From Pezicula radicicola (lineage: Eukaryota > Ascomycota > Leotiomycetes > Helotiales > Dermateaceae): a stretch of DNA of 64,000 bases. The first letter of the stretch is position 1, and every line of letters starts with the position of its first letter. The translations under genes were made by a program, and so were the position numbers. Location: NCBI GenBank assembly GCA_003008705.1, contig PDUO01000010.1, positions 930,001-994,000 on the forward strand, given 5' to 3'. This document shows positions 44,444-56,905 of the stretch, piece after piece. The notes beneath the pieces were generated by a model that searched no databases, had not been told where the DNA came from, and was given only the letters and a program-made list of their open reading frames with translations.

Positions 44444-45559
44444 GGTTGCGGTTGCCGTTCAAAATATGTAAAGTTAAAGCTGCCCGCCGAAGTCACCAAA
44501 AAAGAGTGTGTGGTTGCCAACCGTACGTATCTGTCAAGAATTGAGAGTAGTCGTTAGGGAACTGTTCGTGGAGGGCGCTGTAGTTTTGATGGCCGAACTA
44601 CCTAGTTCAGCGAAACAAATAAAGAAATTAAGGGAGATCGTAATGTTGCCAGTAGTTCTAATGTTTTGAACCAGGGCTTGAGATGCTTAAGAAGTTTGCG
44701 CTGATGTTGAGATCTGGCTAGGATTCGAAGATATATTTAAACAGTTTCGACGAGGGTGCAGGTTTCACGAAAATGCTCTGGTGGCATCAACCTGATACAT
44801 TCCCTGCAACAAGTCACACAAGTCTCCGAAAAGCTTTGACCCCCTGTTGGTGGCAGGGACCCCCAACTTGAGAGCATCCCAGGTATCGGGTTGCTGTTGG
44901 GTGCAGATCCGGAAAATCAAACATCTGCTACGGAGCTGTGCCATCAAGGGAGGCAAGTGTGGGTGCTGGCGTTATGATTCGGCCATTCGCAAATGTCTGA
45001 ACCCAAATGCCGTCGCTGACTCGAGCCTGGACCTCAGCTCTCGCAAAACTGATACACCGTACACGTGACTCTGAGGTCTTCATCCCATAATCTCGGAGCC
45101 CCGGAAGTCAATCCGTACTCGTCCCATTACAACAACACCATTTAATGATTTAACCTATAATGTCATCGCTAGATGACTAGCAGATACGTTATTGCCTAGC
45201 GTACCCAGCATCTGTCAGGAGTCCTCGACTCCTCGACTCCTCAGGTTTGCCACACTGTGAGCAGTCTCTGAACAAGGCCAAACTTTCTGTGCATGAAACA
45301 AGGCATGCGTTGTGACAGGAGCGAATACGCAAGGAGGATCAATATTGAAAACAAAACTCACATCATATCAATTTTTCCTCGAGAAGCAACACTTGTCACG
45401 TATCGGACAATAAAATACATATCTACTACTCATTTTGTATCTCATACACAACCTGCGACTATCAAGGCGCGTTTGTTTTAAGAACAAAGGAAACCCGTCT
45501 CGTCTATTCGACTCTTAGGCTTTGCAACCTCGCCTCAGTGGCAATTACCTGGGGAGAAG
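44444..45559. other. Intergenic
   Basis: Promoter of the coiled-coil gene and 3' region of Mic60. GACTCCTC is repeated in tandem near 45227-45242. Open frames at 44765-45068 have no family features. Confidence 0.4.
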
Positions 45560-47714
45560 TCAGTGAACAGTCCAGTCTCTTGGAGATAGGGATAAACATA
45601 CATCTAGTGCCTGCTGCACCTCCAAGACCTTTCTCACCTCACCCAACCAATCCCGACTTAAAGTCTTAGCCCATCCATTCAAACCATTCATCTCACGTGC
45701 TGCTCCATCTAGATCGCCTTCCTCTAGGAAAGTTTCGGTTCTTGTCAAGATGCTCTCAACGTCACTTCCAGTTGCCAAACCCTTCTTCTTGAACAGAAGC
45801 TTGCTCAAAACATAACTCGATGCGTGACTAGCAACACCAGCTTCTTCTGGCAAAAGGGAAGCCTTGCGGACTTCAGTTGCAACTCGTCGGAACCGGTCAA
45901 TGAGTTGAGCAGAGCTTGGGATACCGCGTTGGTAAGCTGTAGGATTAATCGATGCAATTGCGGCGTTAACAACTGGGTCATCCGAGGCAATTTCCTTCAA
46001 AGCAGCCAATTCTCTAGTGAAGGGTCTGGGGACCTGACTCTTCTCCAGGTTTGCTCTAACGGCTTCAACAGCTACGTGGAGATGTTGAGTTTTGAGGTTG
46101 GAATCGATAACCGAGTTCCAATCCGTTGTAAGCTTTTCAAGCTCGGTGACGGTGTTGGAAAGGTCAGAAAGCTTGCCGAGTCTACCATTACGTTCTTCTT
46201 CAACCCGGTCCTTGACATCGGCAATGAACTGCTCCTTCATCTTCACAGCTTGTTCGAGTAGCTGGTTCCGTAGCCGTTGCTCGTTGACTTCGTTAGCCCG
46301 TTCGATCTCAGTCTTGAGCTGTTTCTCATAAGTCTGTTGGAGTTTTTGCCGTTCTGATTCGTATTCCTCCTTCCATCGGGTCTCTTGATCTTGCATCTCG
46401 CGTTCAAGACGACGAACGAGTTCTCTAGCAGCACGATCAAATTCCTCGTGTGATGCTTTAACCTTAGACTCTGCATCTAGTTGCGACTCGTGCTTCATCG
46501 CGTTAATCTTGCTGCCAACCTTTGCCAATTCTTTCTTCGCCTTTCCAATCGTGGCTGAGAACTTAGCATTTGAATTGTCTGCGTTTACAACTGTGATGAT
46601 ATCATTGACAATCTTAACCAAATCTTGAACCAAAGGCTCGTTCGCATCCTTGATGTTTATGGGGTCGATGTGAGTGACGGGTGGTGGGAACCTAGATGGC
46701 TGGTCTACCTCTGGTGCCTCGAAAGAGATTGACTTTGGTGGTTCTTTTGCTTCGGGAGATGTTGCTAGCGCGACTGATTGGGCAGCTTGTGCTGGAGCTT
46801 GAGGCTCTGGTGTTGGTGCAGGCTTGGAAGCTACAGGATTATCCTTCTTAACACTCTCAACTGCCTTGAATTTATCAACTGGCTTAGAATCGGTAGGCGT
46901 TTGGATAGCCTGAGAGGGCTTTGGCTTGTGTGCCTCTGGCTTTGTAGCATCGGAAACCTTCCAGGATACACCACTTTGACTTGGTATCCTGACTCGGTCG
47001 CCAGTATCTCTCTCTTTGCCTTGCCAGCGGTTGGCAATCTTCGGGAATTTCTTGCGGAAGTCCCTCTCCTCAAAATAGAGAACAGCCTCCTCGCCAAATG
47101 GTACGTATTCTGTAAAAAAGTCGTGGAAGTTATCGCTGACCCTAGAATAGGCAACCCCACCACCAAATCCGAGCGCAGTCAAGATGAAGATTGTAACAAG
47201 GAAGTTGCGGAATCGTCTCTTTGGTTTGGGAGCAGGTGGAGGTGGAGGTGCTGTGGATGCCGGAGGAGCATTGCCTATAGAGCTTGGTGGTGCCGTTTGG
47301 GCCTTGGAAGTCGGTGGAGGAGGTGTGAGAGGGACATTTTGCGGTGGAATTACAGAATCCGAGGTTGGAGTAGCAGGTGAAGATGCTGTATTTAATTTAG
47401 AACTCGTTGACGTTGCTACCGGTCCGGGTGGAATGGGTTCGGTGTTACCTTCGCTCGCAGATCCAGGCAAGACGATAGGTTTTGAGTCGCTGATACTCGG
47501 TTTCTTGTCATCTGCGTATCCTCTCTATAAAAAAATACAACAGTCAGTATACATAATGCGCCACTACAATTGACCGTCCATGAGTTTTCTGGGAGCTCCA
47601 TACCAGACCCGTAACTGCCCGACCAGGTTTAGCAGCATGCCATTGCCGTCCAGAGCGGACTACAAAGGACTTGTAGCTAATGGCCCTCGACGACTGAATA
47701 GTTGCGCGCAGCAT
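45560..47714 (-). CDS. MIC60: MICOS complex subunit Mic60 (mitofilin)
   Basis: Inner mitochondrial membrane protein that shapes crista junctions, 688 residues. Exon 1 is 47714-47609 and exon 2 is 47520-45560 (2067 nt). An Arg/Ser-rich presequence without acidic residues (MLRATIQSSRAIS) is followed by a Pro/Thr-rich spacer. One membrane helix at about 140-160 contains the glycine pattern LGFGGGVAYS. The intermembrane-space part has a long coiled coil (residues about 330-480, e.g. ELVRRLEREMQDQE) and the C-terminal mitofilin domain (WNSVIDSN..RAFTRELAALKEIA-like to GWAKTLSRDWLGEVRKVLEVQQALD). That order and length are diagnostic of fungal Mic60/Fcj1. The ATG chosen begins the presequence and is joined in phase. 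Confidence 0.95.
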
Positions 47715-48297
47715 GACGGGCTGCGATGAGCGACAAAGAGATGTTGAGGGTTAGTGATAGTAAGGCGCGTCGTCGATTTGGCAGAAAACCGTAGTCGATT
47801 GAGCGAGCTTCGGACGCCAAGACATTTTCGACATGCACGGCTCTCAGACCACAAGGCTACAACTTTAGGTCAAGTCAAGCACTCAAGAAATGCGACAAGC
47901 TGAACTGGTTCTGTGAAATTCATTACCTTACGATTATCATTCACGTTCAATAGATCGCAATTTCATGTTAATCAAAGTGTTCTATTGCATATCGTACAAC
48001 CCAAATGCTGCAGAACGAAGCAATAAAAAACCCCGTCCACGCCTTGCAGGAAAAATGCCTGCAACAAACCAAACCCTATGACGAGAACTACGAGACATAT
48101 CAAGGTATTAAAAGCTGTTCAACTGCTTCCGTAAAAGTTGGAACAGCTGCTATGATGCTGTAATGTGCCCAGCCAAGCAAATGTGGTCGAAAGGACACTA
48201 TCCGTATCGCCTGATGACAAAGGACCCTCATCTAAGGATCCGCAAATCCACTCATCTCCAAGCATGCCAGCTACTTCCCGCCTACGCTTTCCTCCCT
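47715..48297. other. Intergenic between Mic60 and Rab5-type gene
   Basis: Promoter and 5' leader of Mic60 and 3' region of the small GTPase gene. No other gene seen. Confidence 0.5.
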
Positions 48298-49198
48298 CTA
48301 ACAAGCGCAGCCTGGGCCTGTTTGAGTTCCTGGAGCCTCGGGTCGTAGTTCTACACCTCCTCTTGCACCAGATCTTTGACTTCTTGGGCCAACTTGGTCG
48401 AGCGGGAGTTTCTTTGCGATCGCTGTGAACAGTTCCCTAACGTTCTCCGAGGTTTTAGCTGAAGTCTCGAAGAACAGTAGCCCGGCCTCCTTTGAATATG
48501 CTTCAGCATCCGCAGTACTAATCGCACGCTTGTCCGGTTGGTCGGTCACCAAATCGAGTTTGTTTCCCGCAAGAGCAATGATGATGTTCTCATTTGCCTG
48601 CCTCTGAAGTTCCTTCACCCATGCCTTGGCCTTATCTAACGAAGACTGTTTGCGAATATTAGTAGGTGTGCACCCATGCTCCTGTATCCCAGGTGATACT
48701 CACAGCTTGTGTAATGTCGTAGACAACCACAGCGCAGTTGGCATTTCGGTAGTACATGGGTGCAAGGGACTTGTATCTCTCCTGTCCAGCTGTGTCCCAG
48801 ATCTCAAATTTGACGGTAGTGTTATCATCGAGAGAGATTGTTTGTGTAAGAAAGGCGGCGCCTAGTTTCGAGACTTAGGACCATTCTCTTTATCGCAGAT
48901 ATGGATGGAGACTCACCTATCGTTGATTCGCGATAGTCATCGAATTGATCCTTAACGAATCGGAGTACCAGGGAGCTCTACACCTCTATGTTAGGGTCCT
49001 GTCAATGGGTTTTCGATGTCGAGACAAATGCGTACCTTTCCGACAGCAGATTCACCTGCATATAACCATCAGTATACACATTCCACTTCCCTGAGCTTTG
49101 CAAGACCATGGAGAACACTACTTACCAAGCAGAACCAACTTGAACTGCGCGAATCTGGAGTTTGCAGAGCGGGAGCCTGGTGGACCTCGGGCAGCCAT
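48298..49198 (-). CDS. Rab5-family small GTPase (Ypt5/Vps21)
   Basis: Early-endosome GTPase of 219 residues in five exons: 49198-49126, 49055-49036 (only 20 nt), 48977-48917, 48861-48704 and 48645-48298 (660 nt). All nucleotide motifs are intact: P-loop GESAVGKSS (split by two introns), switch I ending in ESTIGAAF, switch [20 protein letters not shown], base-recognition NKLD and ETSAK. ESTIGAAFLTQ and the SLAPMYYR switch II mark it as Rab5 rather than Rab7 or Rab11. The C-terminus ends in Cys-Ala-Cys, a CxC signal for double geranylgeranylation. It drives homotypic early-endosome fusion and endocytic sorting. Transcribed divergently from SAC1, 444 bp away. Confidence 0.95.
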
Positions 49199-49642
49199 GA
49201 TGGAAGGTGTTTGGGAGCTTCAGATCTATTCGGAGAATGGGAGCAATCGGCAGATTCGACTTATGAGATAGGGGGTAGTTGGGGCGGAGAATGGATGAAG
49301 TCGTGGGAGGGGTGGTATGTTGAGTAGGTAGAGCTCGAAGTTGAAGAGTGATCTCTTGGTTGATGGAGGTGACGCCGCCGCTTCGCCGTGCTACATACCT
49401 GCCACGGTTTAGTGTGTGGCGTTGTGGCTGGTGTAGGAAAGCCCGAAGTTCAGCCTCAATTTAATATGACGAGGCATCGGCTTGGGTCGCGAAGGACAGC
49501 TAGAGTACAATTATACAGCAAAGTGTCAAACTGGGTACAAAAGGTCAAATCTTTGTATTTTTTTGTATGATTGATTGATTCCGCCAACTAAGCAGGACGC
49601 CAGCCGGTACCCTTGCACTTCACCGCGACTCGGTCGTGAATC
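49199..49642. promoter_or_regulatory. Shared promoter of Rab5-type and SAC1 genes
   Basis: Divergent intergenic region of 444 bp. No other coding feature. Both neighbours act in endomembrane traffic and phosphoinositide identity, so co-regulation is possible but not shown. Confidence 0.4.
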
Positions 49643-51845
49643 ATGGCTTCTCTACCTTTCCGCGACATTAATGTCCACGCTTCTGCGTCTCACTACGCAT
49701 TCACCTCGCCGTCTTCACCATCGTCGCCAACATTGGTGGTTGACCGACCTACGGGCGACCTACGTTTGAATGATGGAGCTCTTCTGGGAGGCAAACGAGT
49801 CTCGAGCATTGCGGGCATATTGGGGATAATCAAGTTGCGCCTGGGTAATTGCCCTTGCCTCTCTGTGACCAAATGAGACTGACATGTGCCAGACAAGTAC
49901 ATCATTGTCATTACCAAGGCACAGCCAATGGGAAGACTCAAAGGGCATATGATTTACAAAGTCATCGCAACTGAATTCTTGCCCCTGCGCGAGCGCCCTC
50001 TCCATGATGCGGACGAAGACAACTACCTGTCCTTGCTTAAGACCTTCATCAAGTCTGGCCCCATGTACTTCTCATACTCCTCCGATATCACAAATACCTT
50101 CCAGCGACAAGCTCAGATCGATGCGTCACAACCACTTTGGAAGAGAGCAGATGATCGATTCTTCTGGAACAAGTTTGTTCAATCAGATCTGATTGATTTC
50201 CGTACCTCCGGGTCCCGCCAACAACATGGACAACAACCTGGTGTAGATGCATACATTCTGCCAGTCATTTTCGGCATGCTAGAAATCACCTCCACACGAA
50301 TCAAGTCTACACCCCTTACCATAGTACTCATTACCCGAAGATCAAGGCATCGAGCTGGTACAAGATACTTTTCACGAGGTATTGACGAGGATGGGCACGT
50401 TGCGAACTTCAACGAAACAGAGCAAATCATTGTTTTGAATGACAGTAAAAGTGGATTGGGTGGATTTGCTGGCGGTGGAGGTATGCAGAATGGGAAAGTA
50501 GGTGGCTCTGATGGAAAAGAGGTGCAGATTATTTCCTACGTGCAGACCAGAGGAAGTGTCCCCGTGTACTGGGCCGAAGTCAACACCTTACACTATACTC
50601 CTAAACTCCAAATAAGAGGAGTTGAGACCGCTGTTTCCGCAGCGAGGGCACACTTTTCAGAACAGATTCGCCTATACGGAGACAATTTCCTCGTAAACTT
50701 GGTCAATCAAAAGGGCCGGGAGATGAGGGTGAAAGAGGCTTACGAACAGATGGTGAAATTACTCGTCTCTGGACCAAAAGAAGGTGTGCAGCAAGATAAC
50801 ATCACAGATGAGAAATTCCGAGTCGTGGAATCGAGCAGCAGACAACATGAGTTTGACCGACTTCACTATATTTACTTCGATTTTCACAACGAGACCAAAG
50901 GTCTTCAGTGGCACCGCGCCAAGCTTCTCTTGGATCAACTGCATAATGGGTTAGAAAAGCAGCAATACTTCCGTGGCGTAGACATGCCTGCAGATCCCCA
51001 GGGACGTTTAGAAGTCCGCAACCATCAAACCAGTGTAGTACGGACAAATTGCATGGACTGTCTAGACCGTACCAATGTTGTGCAGAGCATGCTTGCACGT
51101 CATACACTCAATAGGCAACTAACAGATCTAGGAATTCTGCAACGCGGCGAGACCTTCACCGAAGCAGATCCAGCATTCGAAATTCTCTTCCGCAAGCTTT
51201 GGGCTGATAACGCTGATGTTGTCTCCAAGTCCTACTCTGGAACTGGAGCTCTAAAGACCGACTTCACTCGCACAGGCGTGAGAACAAAAGCCGGTGCTCT
51301 CCAAGATCTTCGAAACTCTATCACGAGATATGCCAAGAACAACTTTACTGATGGTCCAAAGCAAGATTCTTTCGATATTTTCCTCGGTGCATATCTTCCA
51401 TCCAGTACCAGTCACATTTTCGTTGATAGGCGACCATTGCTCATTCAATCGATACCCTACATCCTCGCCTTCAGCATCTTCCTCATTTTCGTTGGTACTT
51501 TCACGCGAAGGATGCCAGATGCAGCTGTCCTACCTCTACGTATCTTCATTTTAGTCTGGTTTGTCGTAGCTGGGTGGTGCCTGAACTTCATCTACAGCAA
51601 CGGAATGCTCTACGTAAGTTTATGCGTTTCGCCCTCCATCCATACCCCCCAAAACAATTACTAACTCCCCACAGGTTAACTGGCCCAAGCTCAACCCACG
51701 CCCTTGGGCTACAGAAGGCGTCAACGAGGCAATCAACCGAGTCGGCAAGGACAAAATTATCGGCGGCTTGGTAGCTCGACATGAGCGTGGCCTTAGCACA
51801 GCGAGATACACCAGCGCAGAGGAAGGAAAGAAGAGGATTGAGTGA
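49643..51845 (+). CDS. SAC1: Phosphoinositide phosphatase SAC1
   Basis: ER/Golgi-membrane lipid phosphatase of 697 residues that removes phosphate mainly from PI4P. Exons are 49643-49844, 49893-51613 and 51675-51845. The SAC domain spans about residues 60-530, with the catalytic CX5R motif CMDCLDR (Cys454 to Arg460) inside RTNCMDCLDRTN. Two C-terminal membrane helices follow (YILAFSIFLIFVGTF and LRIFILVWFVVAGWCLNFIY). Then comes a short cytosolic tail rich in Lys/Arg, including NWPKLNPRPW, which is conserved in Sac1 orthologues. This distinguishes it from Fig4 and synaptojanin, which lack the helices. Complete and intact. Confidence 0.96.
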
Positions 51846-53325
51846 GCGACCCCTGGAATGGGTTTTCCACTCACGTTGTTTCTGGCCATTGTCTTATGTT
51901 TTTTTAGTAGCACGAAGCGCGAATAGACGACGGCTATACAATACGATTCCCAGTTATAGAATACTGTAAGGTACAGGTAGAGGAACTGGTGAGACGGCTG
52001 TCTTATGCCACCGACCAAAACAATTCTGTATTCATAAATGGTGTTACAACCATCTGGCCGTGAACAAGAAGGGTTAGATATACTGTCTGTAAACAAGTTT
52101 CATTTTATAAATTATTAATAGCTTTACACTTTCGATAATGAAAGCATTTCAATTAAGGTTTCCTAATCCTAGCTACCACTTCTTACTCCTTTCTGATCGT
52201 TGCATCTCTATGCAAGGACTCTGCCAATGAAGCCATGTTTTGTCGAATTCATGATTTGGCTCCCGAATCACCAACTTAACTTGGCATGAGTAACTCTCTT
52301 AACTCAAGAAATTCTACCTTGTTCAGCAAAACGTTCCAAGTATGATAGGTTCGATTGGGCAGAACTTACTAGTTAGTAACAGCATTATCGACTAAATCAG
52401 CGGTAGGGGAGCTTTGAAGACTAGAAAGACATGGTACGTCTTTGGCTAGCTAGTACATGAGTAGGTATAGCTATTAGTAAGGTAATGCTCGGTAAACTTG
52501 ACAGTAGATATTCTTTTAAAATGGTAATCGCTGTCGAGCAAGAAAATCGAATTAAAGAATCATAATTGAAAGAACTAGAATAGATTTACCGTTTCCCCCC
52601 AATATCTGAAAAGCACATCCTATTTGATAGGTAGGTTATATTAGCAGAAACACAATACGTAATTCATCTCCTCGCTTAAATCCTACGTTCATTAATCATC
52701 AGATAGAAAAGACAATCCTACCTAAAAATCAATCAATTACACGGCTTAACATCCCGCCAGTATCTGCTGCCGCATGAACTTTTTCGTACAAGTAAGCTTA
52801 GGCTGACACGAGTCCAACCAGAACAACCTTTGAGTTCAAATTCAGCCACGCCGGGTATTGGGGGCCGTTTCAGTTTCAAAAAACTGAAAAGATCAACACA
52901 ACTTAAGCTTTTTAGTGGTACATAGGGTACGTAAATGAGGCAGGAACTAAAAATCTTACTGCAGTTACCCGTCCCTATATTTTCGTTTTGAATTGATTTG
53001 GAAGTTTGAGGTGATGATCGGGCTGTTTTTGAGAGGTCTGAGGTGAGGGTTTTTGTTCCTGCGATTCTGCGAGGCTGTTAATAATCATGGAGATCTACAT
53101 CAGCTTCTGGGAAGTTCTCTTCATGTTTAGTTTTTGTGTAGTTATTTTGAGTGGGAGTGATGTCATGATTATTTTATTGAGGATCCTTCTACTTTATATG
53201 GGTTTCTTCTTGCTATGTGGAGGTGTATATAAGATGTCCTCACTACCATATCATTTAACCATAACAGAAGACATCAGACAAAGAACAACTAAAACTTCCA
53301 CTACAAGTTTAAACGCCAGTCCAAT
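51846..53325. other. Intergenic
   Basis: 1.5 kb without a recognised gene. The minus-strand frame overlapping the end of SAC1 (51620-52096) is antisense and not protein-like. The last 250 bases include the likely promoter of the secreted barrel protein (TATATAAGA near 53225). Confidence 0.45.
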
Positions 53326-54004
53326 ATGCAACTCACCAATCTCCTCCATCTTGCCCTTCTCGGGATGGCAAGTGCCATAACCTTGCCAAGATCAGAGTAT
53401 GTAAACTCACCCCACTCAACCAACTTCATTCCACAACACTAACCTCTTCCATTTCCAGCTCTAAAATCAGTCCCTATAACTCCAAAGCCTCAAGAAACCT
53501 CCTCTCAACCCGACAAACCTGTCCCAACGACATGTAAGTTCACAATTCCTCTAACACACAAAACAACCCATCCCTCAAAACCTACCCCCTCATTCCACCC
53601 TCTCCCAAAAACACCAAAAACTAACAATCCCCCTCCCCCAATCCAGCCACTCCAACCAACAAACAACCTACTACACATCCGGCACCGATCCAAACCAAGT
53701 TACAGCCTGCGGAACAACCTACGACCCCACAGCAATGACAGCTGCAATCTCCATAGAACTAGAGAGTGCAATCGGAGGAATCGAAAATGCATGTTCGAGA
53801 CAAATTGTAGTTATTGATGCTCAAACAGGTAATCAGATTCAATTGGGTATTGAAGATTCGAATGCTACAGGCGATCTTGGGGAATATGCTTTGGATATTA
53901 CACCGGCTGCTTATGAGGCTTTAGGTGGTAGTACGGATGATAGTGATCCTGGTCAGAGGACTATTACTTGGTATTTGGTTGATGGAGTTGCGGTTTGTTT
54001 TTAG
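53326..54004 (+). CDS. Small secreted RlpA/expansin-like barrel protein
   Basis: A 167-residue secreted protein. Exons are 53326-53396, 53459-53533 and 53647-54004 (504 nt). The signal peptide is LLHLALLGMASAITLP. A short pro-like segment ends in STRQ before the mature TCPND. The domain follows the double-psi beta-barrel order: TACGTTYDPTAMTAAIS, then ACSRQIVVIDAQTGNQIQLGI, then YALDITPAAYEAL and ITWYLVDG. In RlpA/expansin proteins the middle carries DxCxxC before the LDLS-like strand. Here that turn is EDSNATGDLGEYALDIT with no cysteines, so it is an unusual version. Such proteins loosen or bind cell walls, or act as effectors (cerato-platanin-like fold relatives). Function unproven. Confidence 0.75.
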
Positions 54005-54761
54005 GGGGTTTGGGGGTTTTGTGTGGAGGATGTTGGGAAGGGGAGGGATGGAGGGTTCAAGGAGGGAGTTTAGGTGTGGATGGTGGGCTTGCTTGTTAAT
54101 TCAATGCCTTTCTTTTCTTTTTTGGAAAAGACATGTTTTGATCAATAAGACTTGATATTTTGGAACTCTGCTGTTTTCGGGACTTCAAATCCATAAGCTC
54201 TCTCTCCCTTGACCTTTGTGTTTGTTTCCTGGCGACTCTTATCTTACTAGTATATAATCTCTTTTTATTCTTAACTTATTACACCATATTTAGATTAAGT
54301 AGTTCTGGATAGAGGCTAGTCACTATTTTATTTTCGTAACAGTGGTATAGCTGAGTAAGTGCAAAACCCCCAAGCGAGTGGTATCGTACTTGGTCTACGA
54401 CTATCGCCTAACAAACAAGGAGAAAAGAGTTCGATAGGTAAAGAGAGGTCACAATAAGAAGTTGCATCATACAATGCAACTTTATAGCACAGATATATTG
54501 AATGGAACCTTCACAGCGACTGCAATTCGTAATACGTACATTGATTTGAGTTATGAGTAAGAGTAGAGAAGAGGATTGGGTATTGATTCAAAAAGCCAAA
54601 GCCAAATGCAACAACGCTAGTTGAAAAGAGCATCGCCATGCAAAATACCATTCGCGTGTTTTAGGTATTGAGAATTTCGTAGGTTCATGAATCATTCGTA
54701 GAAGCGAGAGTTTCGTAGGTTTCGTGTCCACCTTCATCCCTTTTACGCTCCTTTACTTAGC
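54005..54761. other. Intergenic between convergent genes
   Basis: No gene, tRNA or clear repeat recognised. Holds the 3' regions of both neighbours. Confidence 0.45.
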
Positions 54762-55890
54762 CTATCCATCGGTCTTCAAGATCAGCCCATCTGAAGGCTT
54801 AACTCTCTGTGCCCATTCCCTGTTTGAAGTCAGTATTACTCTCCATAAGGCAAACCGAATGAATAACGTACGTCCAACTTCCATCATACAACCGTCTGTC
54901 CGTCTCAGCGCCATACCCAGCCTCTGCAAGTGCAGCATCAATAACCGCCGCGGTAACACCCGTTCCACAGCTATTAATGATCTTCTTAGTCGGATCAATG
55001 CCTCTCTTCTCAAACACCTTTCTCAATTCCTCTCCACTCAGGAATGTCTTCGTCACAGGGTCGAGCAATTCAGACATAGGCATACTAATACTACCTGGCA
55101 TATGTCCTGAACTCAATCCCTCTCTCGGTTCTGGATCCCTCCCATGCCATCTTCCCTCACTTCTTGCATCGAGAATCTGAACTCCTTCTGAACCTTCCTT
55201 ATTATAATCCTTCGCAATCTCACGCATCTCCTCGAATTCCACCAATTTGCTGGAGTCAAATTCTGGGATTGGGTAAACACAAGTATCAACATCCCAGAAC
55301 TCGCCAGACTCAGTAGGATAGCCCTGCTCAACCCACAGCTTAAAGTTATTAAGCACATGCACACTGGAGTGTCCAAATGCCTTAAGAGTCCATCCCACCC
55401 TCGGTGCACTAAAGATGCCCAACTCGTGTGTATCGTAAACCACTACAGTATCATCCCTCCGAATGCCAAGAGCACTCATAGATTTTGCAAAGTCTGAGGC
55501 CGAAGGGAGCATATGTGGATAAGGTGAACGTTTATCAATAACCTTGTCAAGATCAAAGAATCGGGCAGACGGGATCCGTTTCTCCCGGAAAGTCTGGAGA
55601 CCTGTTCGCTTCTGGGGGTCATTGGGTAAAAACCAAGATGCGCAGAGAGGGACTGTGCGTGGGGAGGTTGCGATTTTGGAGGGAGGGTTGGCTTTGAGGG
55701 ATTCTTGGAGTTGTGCTGGGGTTACCAGGTAGGAGGTGAGAAACCGGCCCTCGGCGGCTGATGTAGACATCTTGAGTATATGTATGTTGGTTGGCCTGAA
55801 CTGAGAGAATTGATGTGATTTCGAACTTGAGAGACCCCATCGTGGGAGAGAGCGTGCTCCCTTAGAGAGCATCGCTGTTGATGCAGCCAT
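54762..55890 (-). CDS. Mercaptopyruvate/thiosulfate sulfurtransferase (two-rhodanese)
   Basis: A 358-residue tandem rhodanese enzyme (Tum1/MST type) that takes sulfur from 3-mercaptopyruvate or thiosulfate, serving tRNA thiolation and sulfide metabolism. Exons are 55890-54872 and 54819-54762 (1077 nt). The N-terminal inactive rhodanese domain covers about 55-195 (SARFFDLDKVID, VVVYDTHELG) and the catalytic one about 220-345 (QILDARSEGRW, GHMPGSISMP). The active loop is NSCGTGVTA with Cys308. CG(S/T)G rather than CRKG points to mercaptopyruvate preference. Residues 1-40 look like a mitochondrial presequence. An internal ATG at residue 41 (MSTSAAEG) could give a cytosolic form, as known for Tum1. 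Confidence 0.93.
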
Positions 55891-56362
55891 GGCGTGCTAA
55901 CTTAGCTGCGTATCAGTGGGGACATGAGAGGGTTCTTGTAGCTCTGAATTGCTTCAAGAATGGGGTGAAGGTATTAGAAAGACGACGGACAATGCGAATA
56001 GATGAAGAATGGACGCGAAAGTACAGAGATGATTATCAGGGCGACGCGAAAGGAGAGAAAGAAAGTGGGGTCGTAGGTTCACGATGAAATAATCTCGTTT
56101 CCCTTCGTGGTGGTTGGTGTTGCACCAGCAATGTTCAGAGTACGTTCAGAGCTCAGGACCGGAGCTCCCCCCTGTTAGCTCTTGATAAGGCTTTGACACG
56201 TGAGATTGCGAGGAGCTAGCCGGGGCAAAATACTTAGTGTGACGCGTTTGTCAACATATCGCAATACCCATCCTCAATTCCCTCCATACAATACGAGTAA
56301 TTCCGTAAGGCGGTCGGTCGATCACACGCGACACAACACACAAAACATAATACACAAACAAC
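55891..56362. promoter_or_regulatory. Divergent promoter, sulfurtransferase and Apc11
   Basis: 472-bp shared upstream region of the two divergent genes. No other feature recognised. Confidence 0.4.
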
Positions 56363-56905
56363 ATGAAGGTCAAAATTATAAAATGGAACGCCGTGGCTAC
56401 GTGGCGCTGGGACATCCCAGACGACGATGTTTGCGGTATTTGTCAAGTAGCTTTCGATGGCACTTGTCCAACATGCAAATATCCTGGCGATGATTGTGCT
56501 CTACGTAGGCCGTTCTCCTCAATTTTAGTCATATACGCATAGCTTGCTTCAACACCCCCAAATGACAATACTGACAGAGTCTGGAACCACAGTGTCTGGA
56601 AAATGCGGTCACAACTTTCATATGGTTCGTACAATCGCCCGGCAGAATGATGCCGATTTGAGATGGTACTGATTCTGGGGCACAGCATTGTATCCTCGAG
56701 TGGATTAAGCAAGAGTCAGCCAAGGGGCAATGCCCAATGTGCAGACAGAGTAAGGGCACCTTATTAAGAGTTAGCCTTGAATTGAAACTGACAAAGGGCA
56801 GAATTCGAATGGACGGAGAACACGGCTTCCGCCGTTACGGGCGCACCATCTAATGCTATTCAATACAACGTTCCTATCAATGGAACTCCGGTGAGAAATG
56901 GTTAG
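56363..56905 (+). CDS. APC11: Anaphase-promoting complex subunit Apc11 (RING-H2)
   Basis: Catalytic RING subunit of the APC/C ubiquitin ligase, 113 residues. Exons are 56363-56504, 56593-56624, 56686-56749 and 56802-56905 (342 nt). It begins with the hallmark KVKIIKWNAVATWRWDIPDDDVCGICQ. The zinc ligands then follow in Apc11 order: CGIC, CPTC, CGHNFHMHC, then CPMCRQKFEW. The insertion between the first two zinc pairs (FDGTCPTCKYPGDDC) is what separates Apc11 from Rbx1. Only the acceptor at 56592 restores LSGKCGHNFH; an earlier AG gives the wrong frame. The tail after the RING is about 25 residues longer than in the shortest orthologues and low-complexity. Confidence 0.95.

Noticed and set aside
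45824..47573. Plus-strand frames of 129-200 aa opposite Mic60
   Set aside because: Antisense shadows; the minus-strand frame encodes a clear Mic60.
51620..52096. Minus-strand 158-aa frame at the end of SAC1
   Set aside because: Overlaps the last SAC1 exon antisense; no motif.
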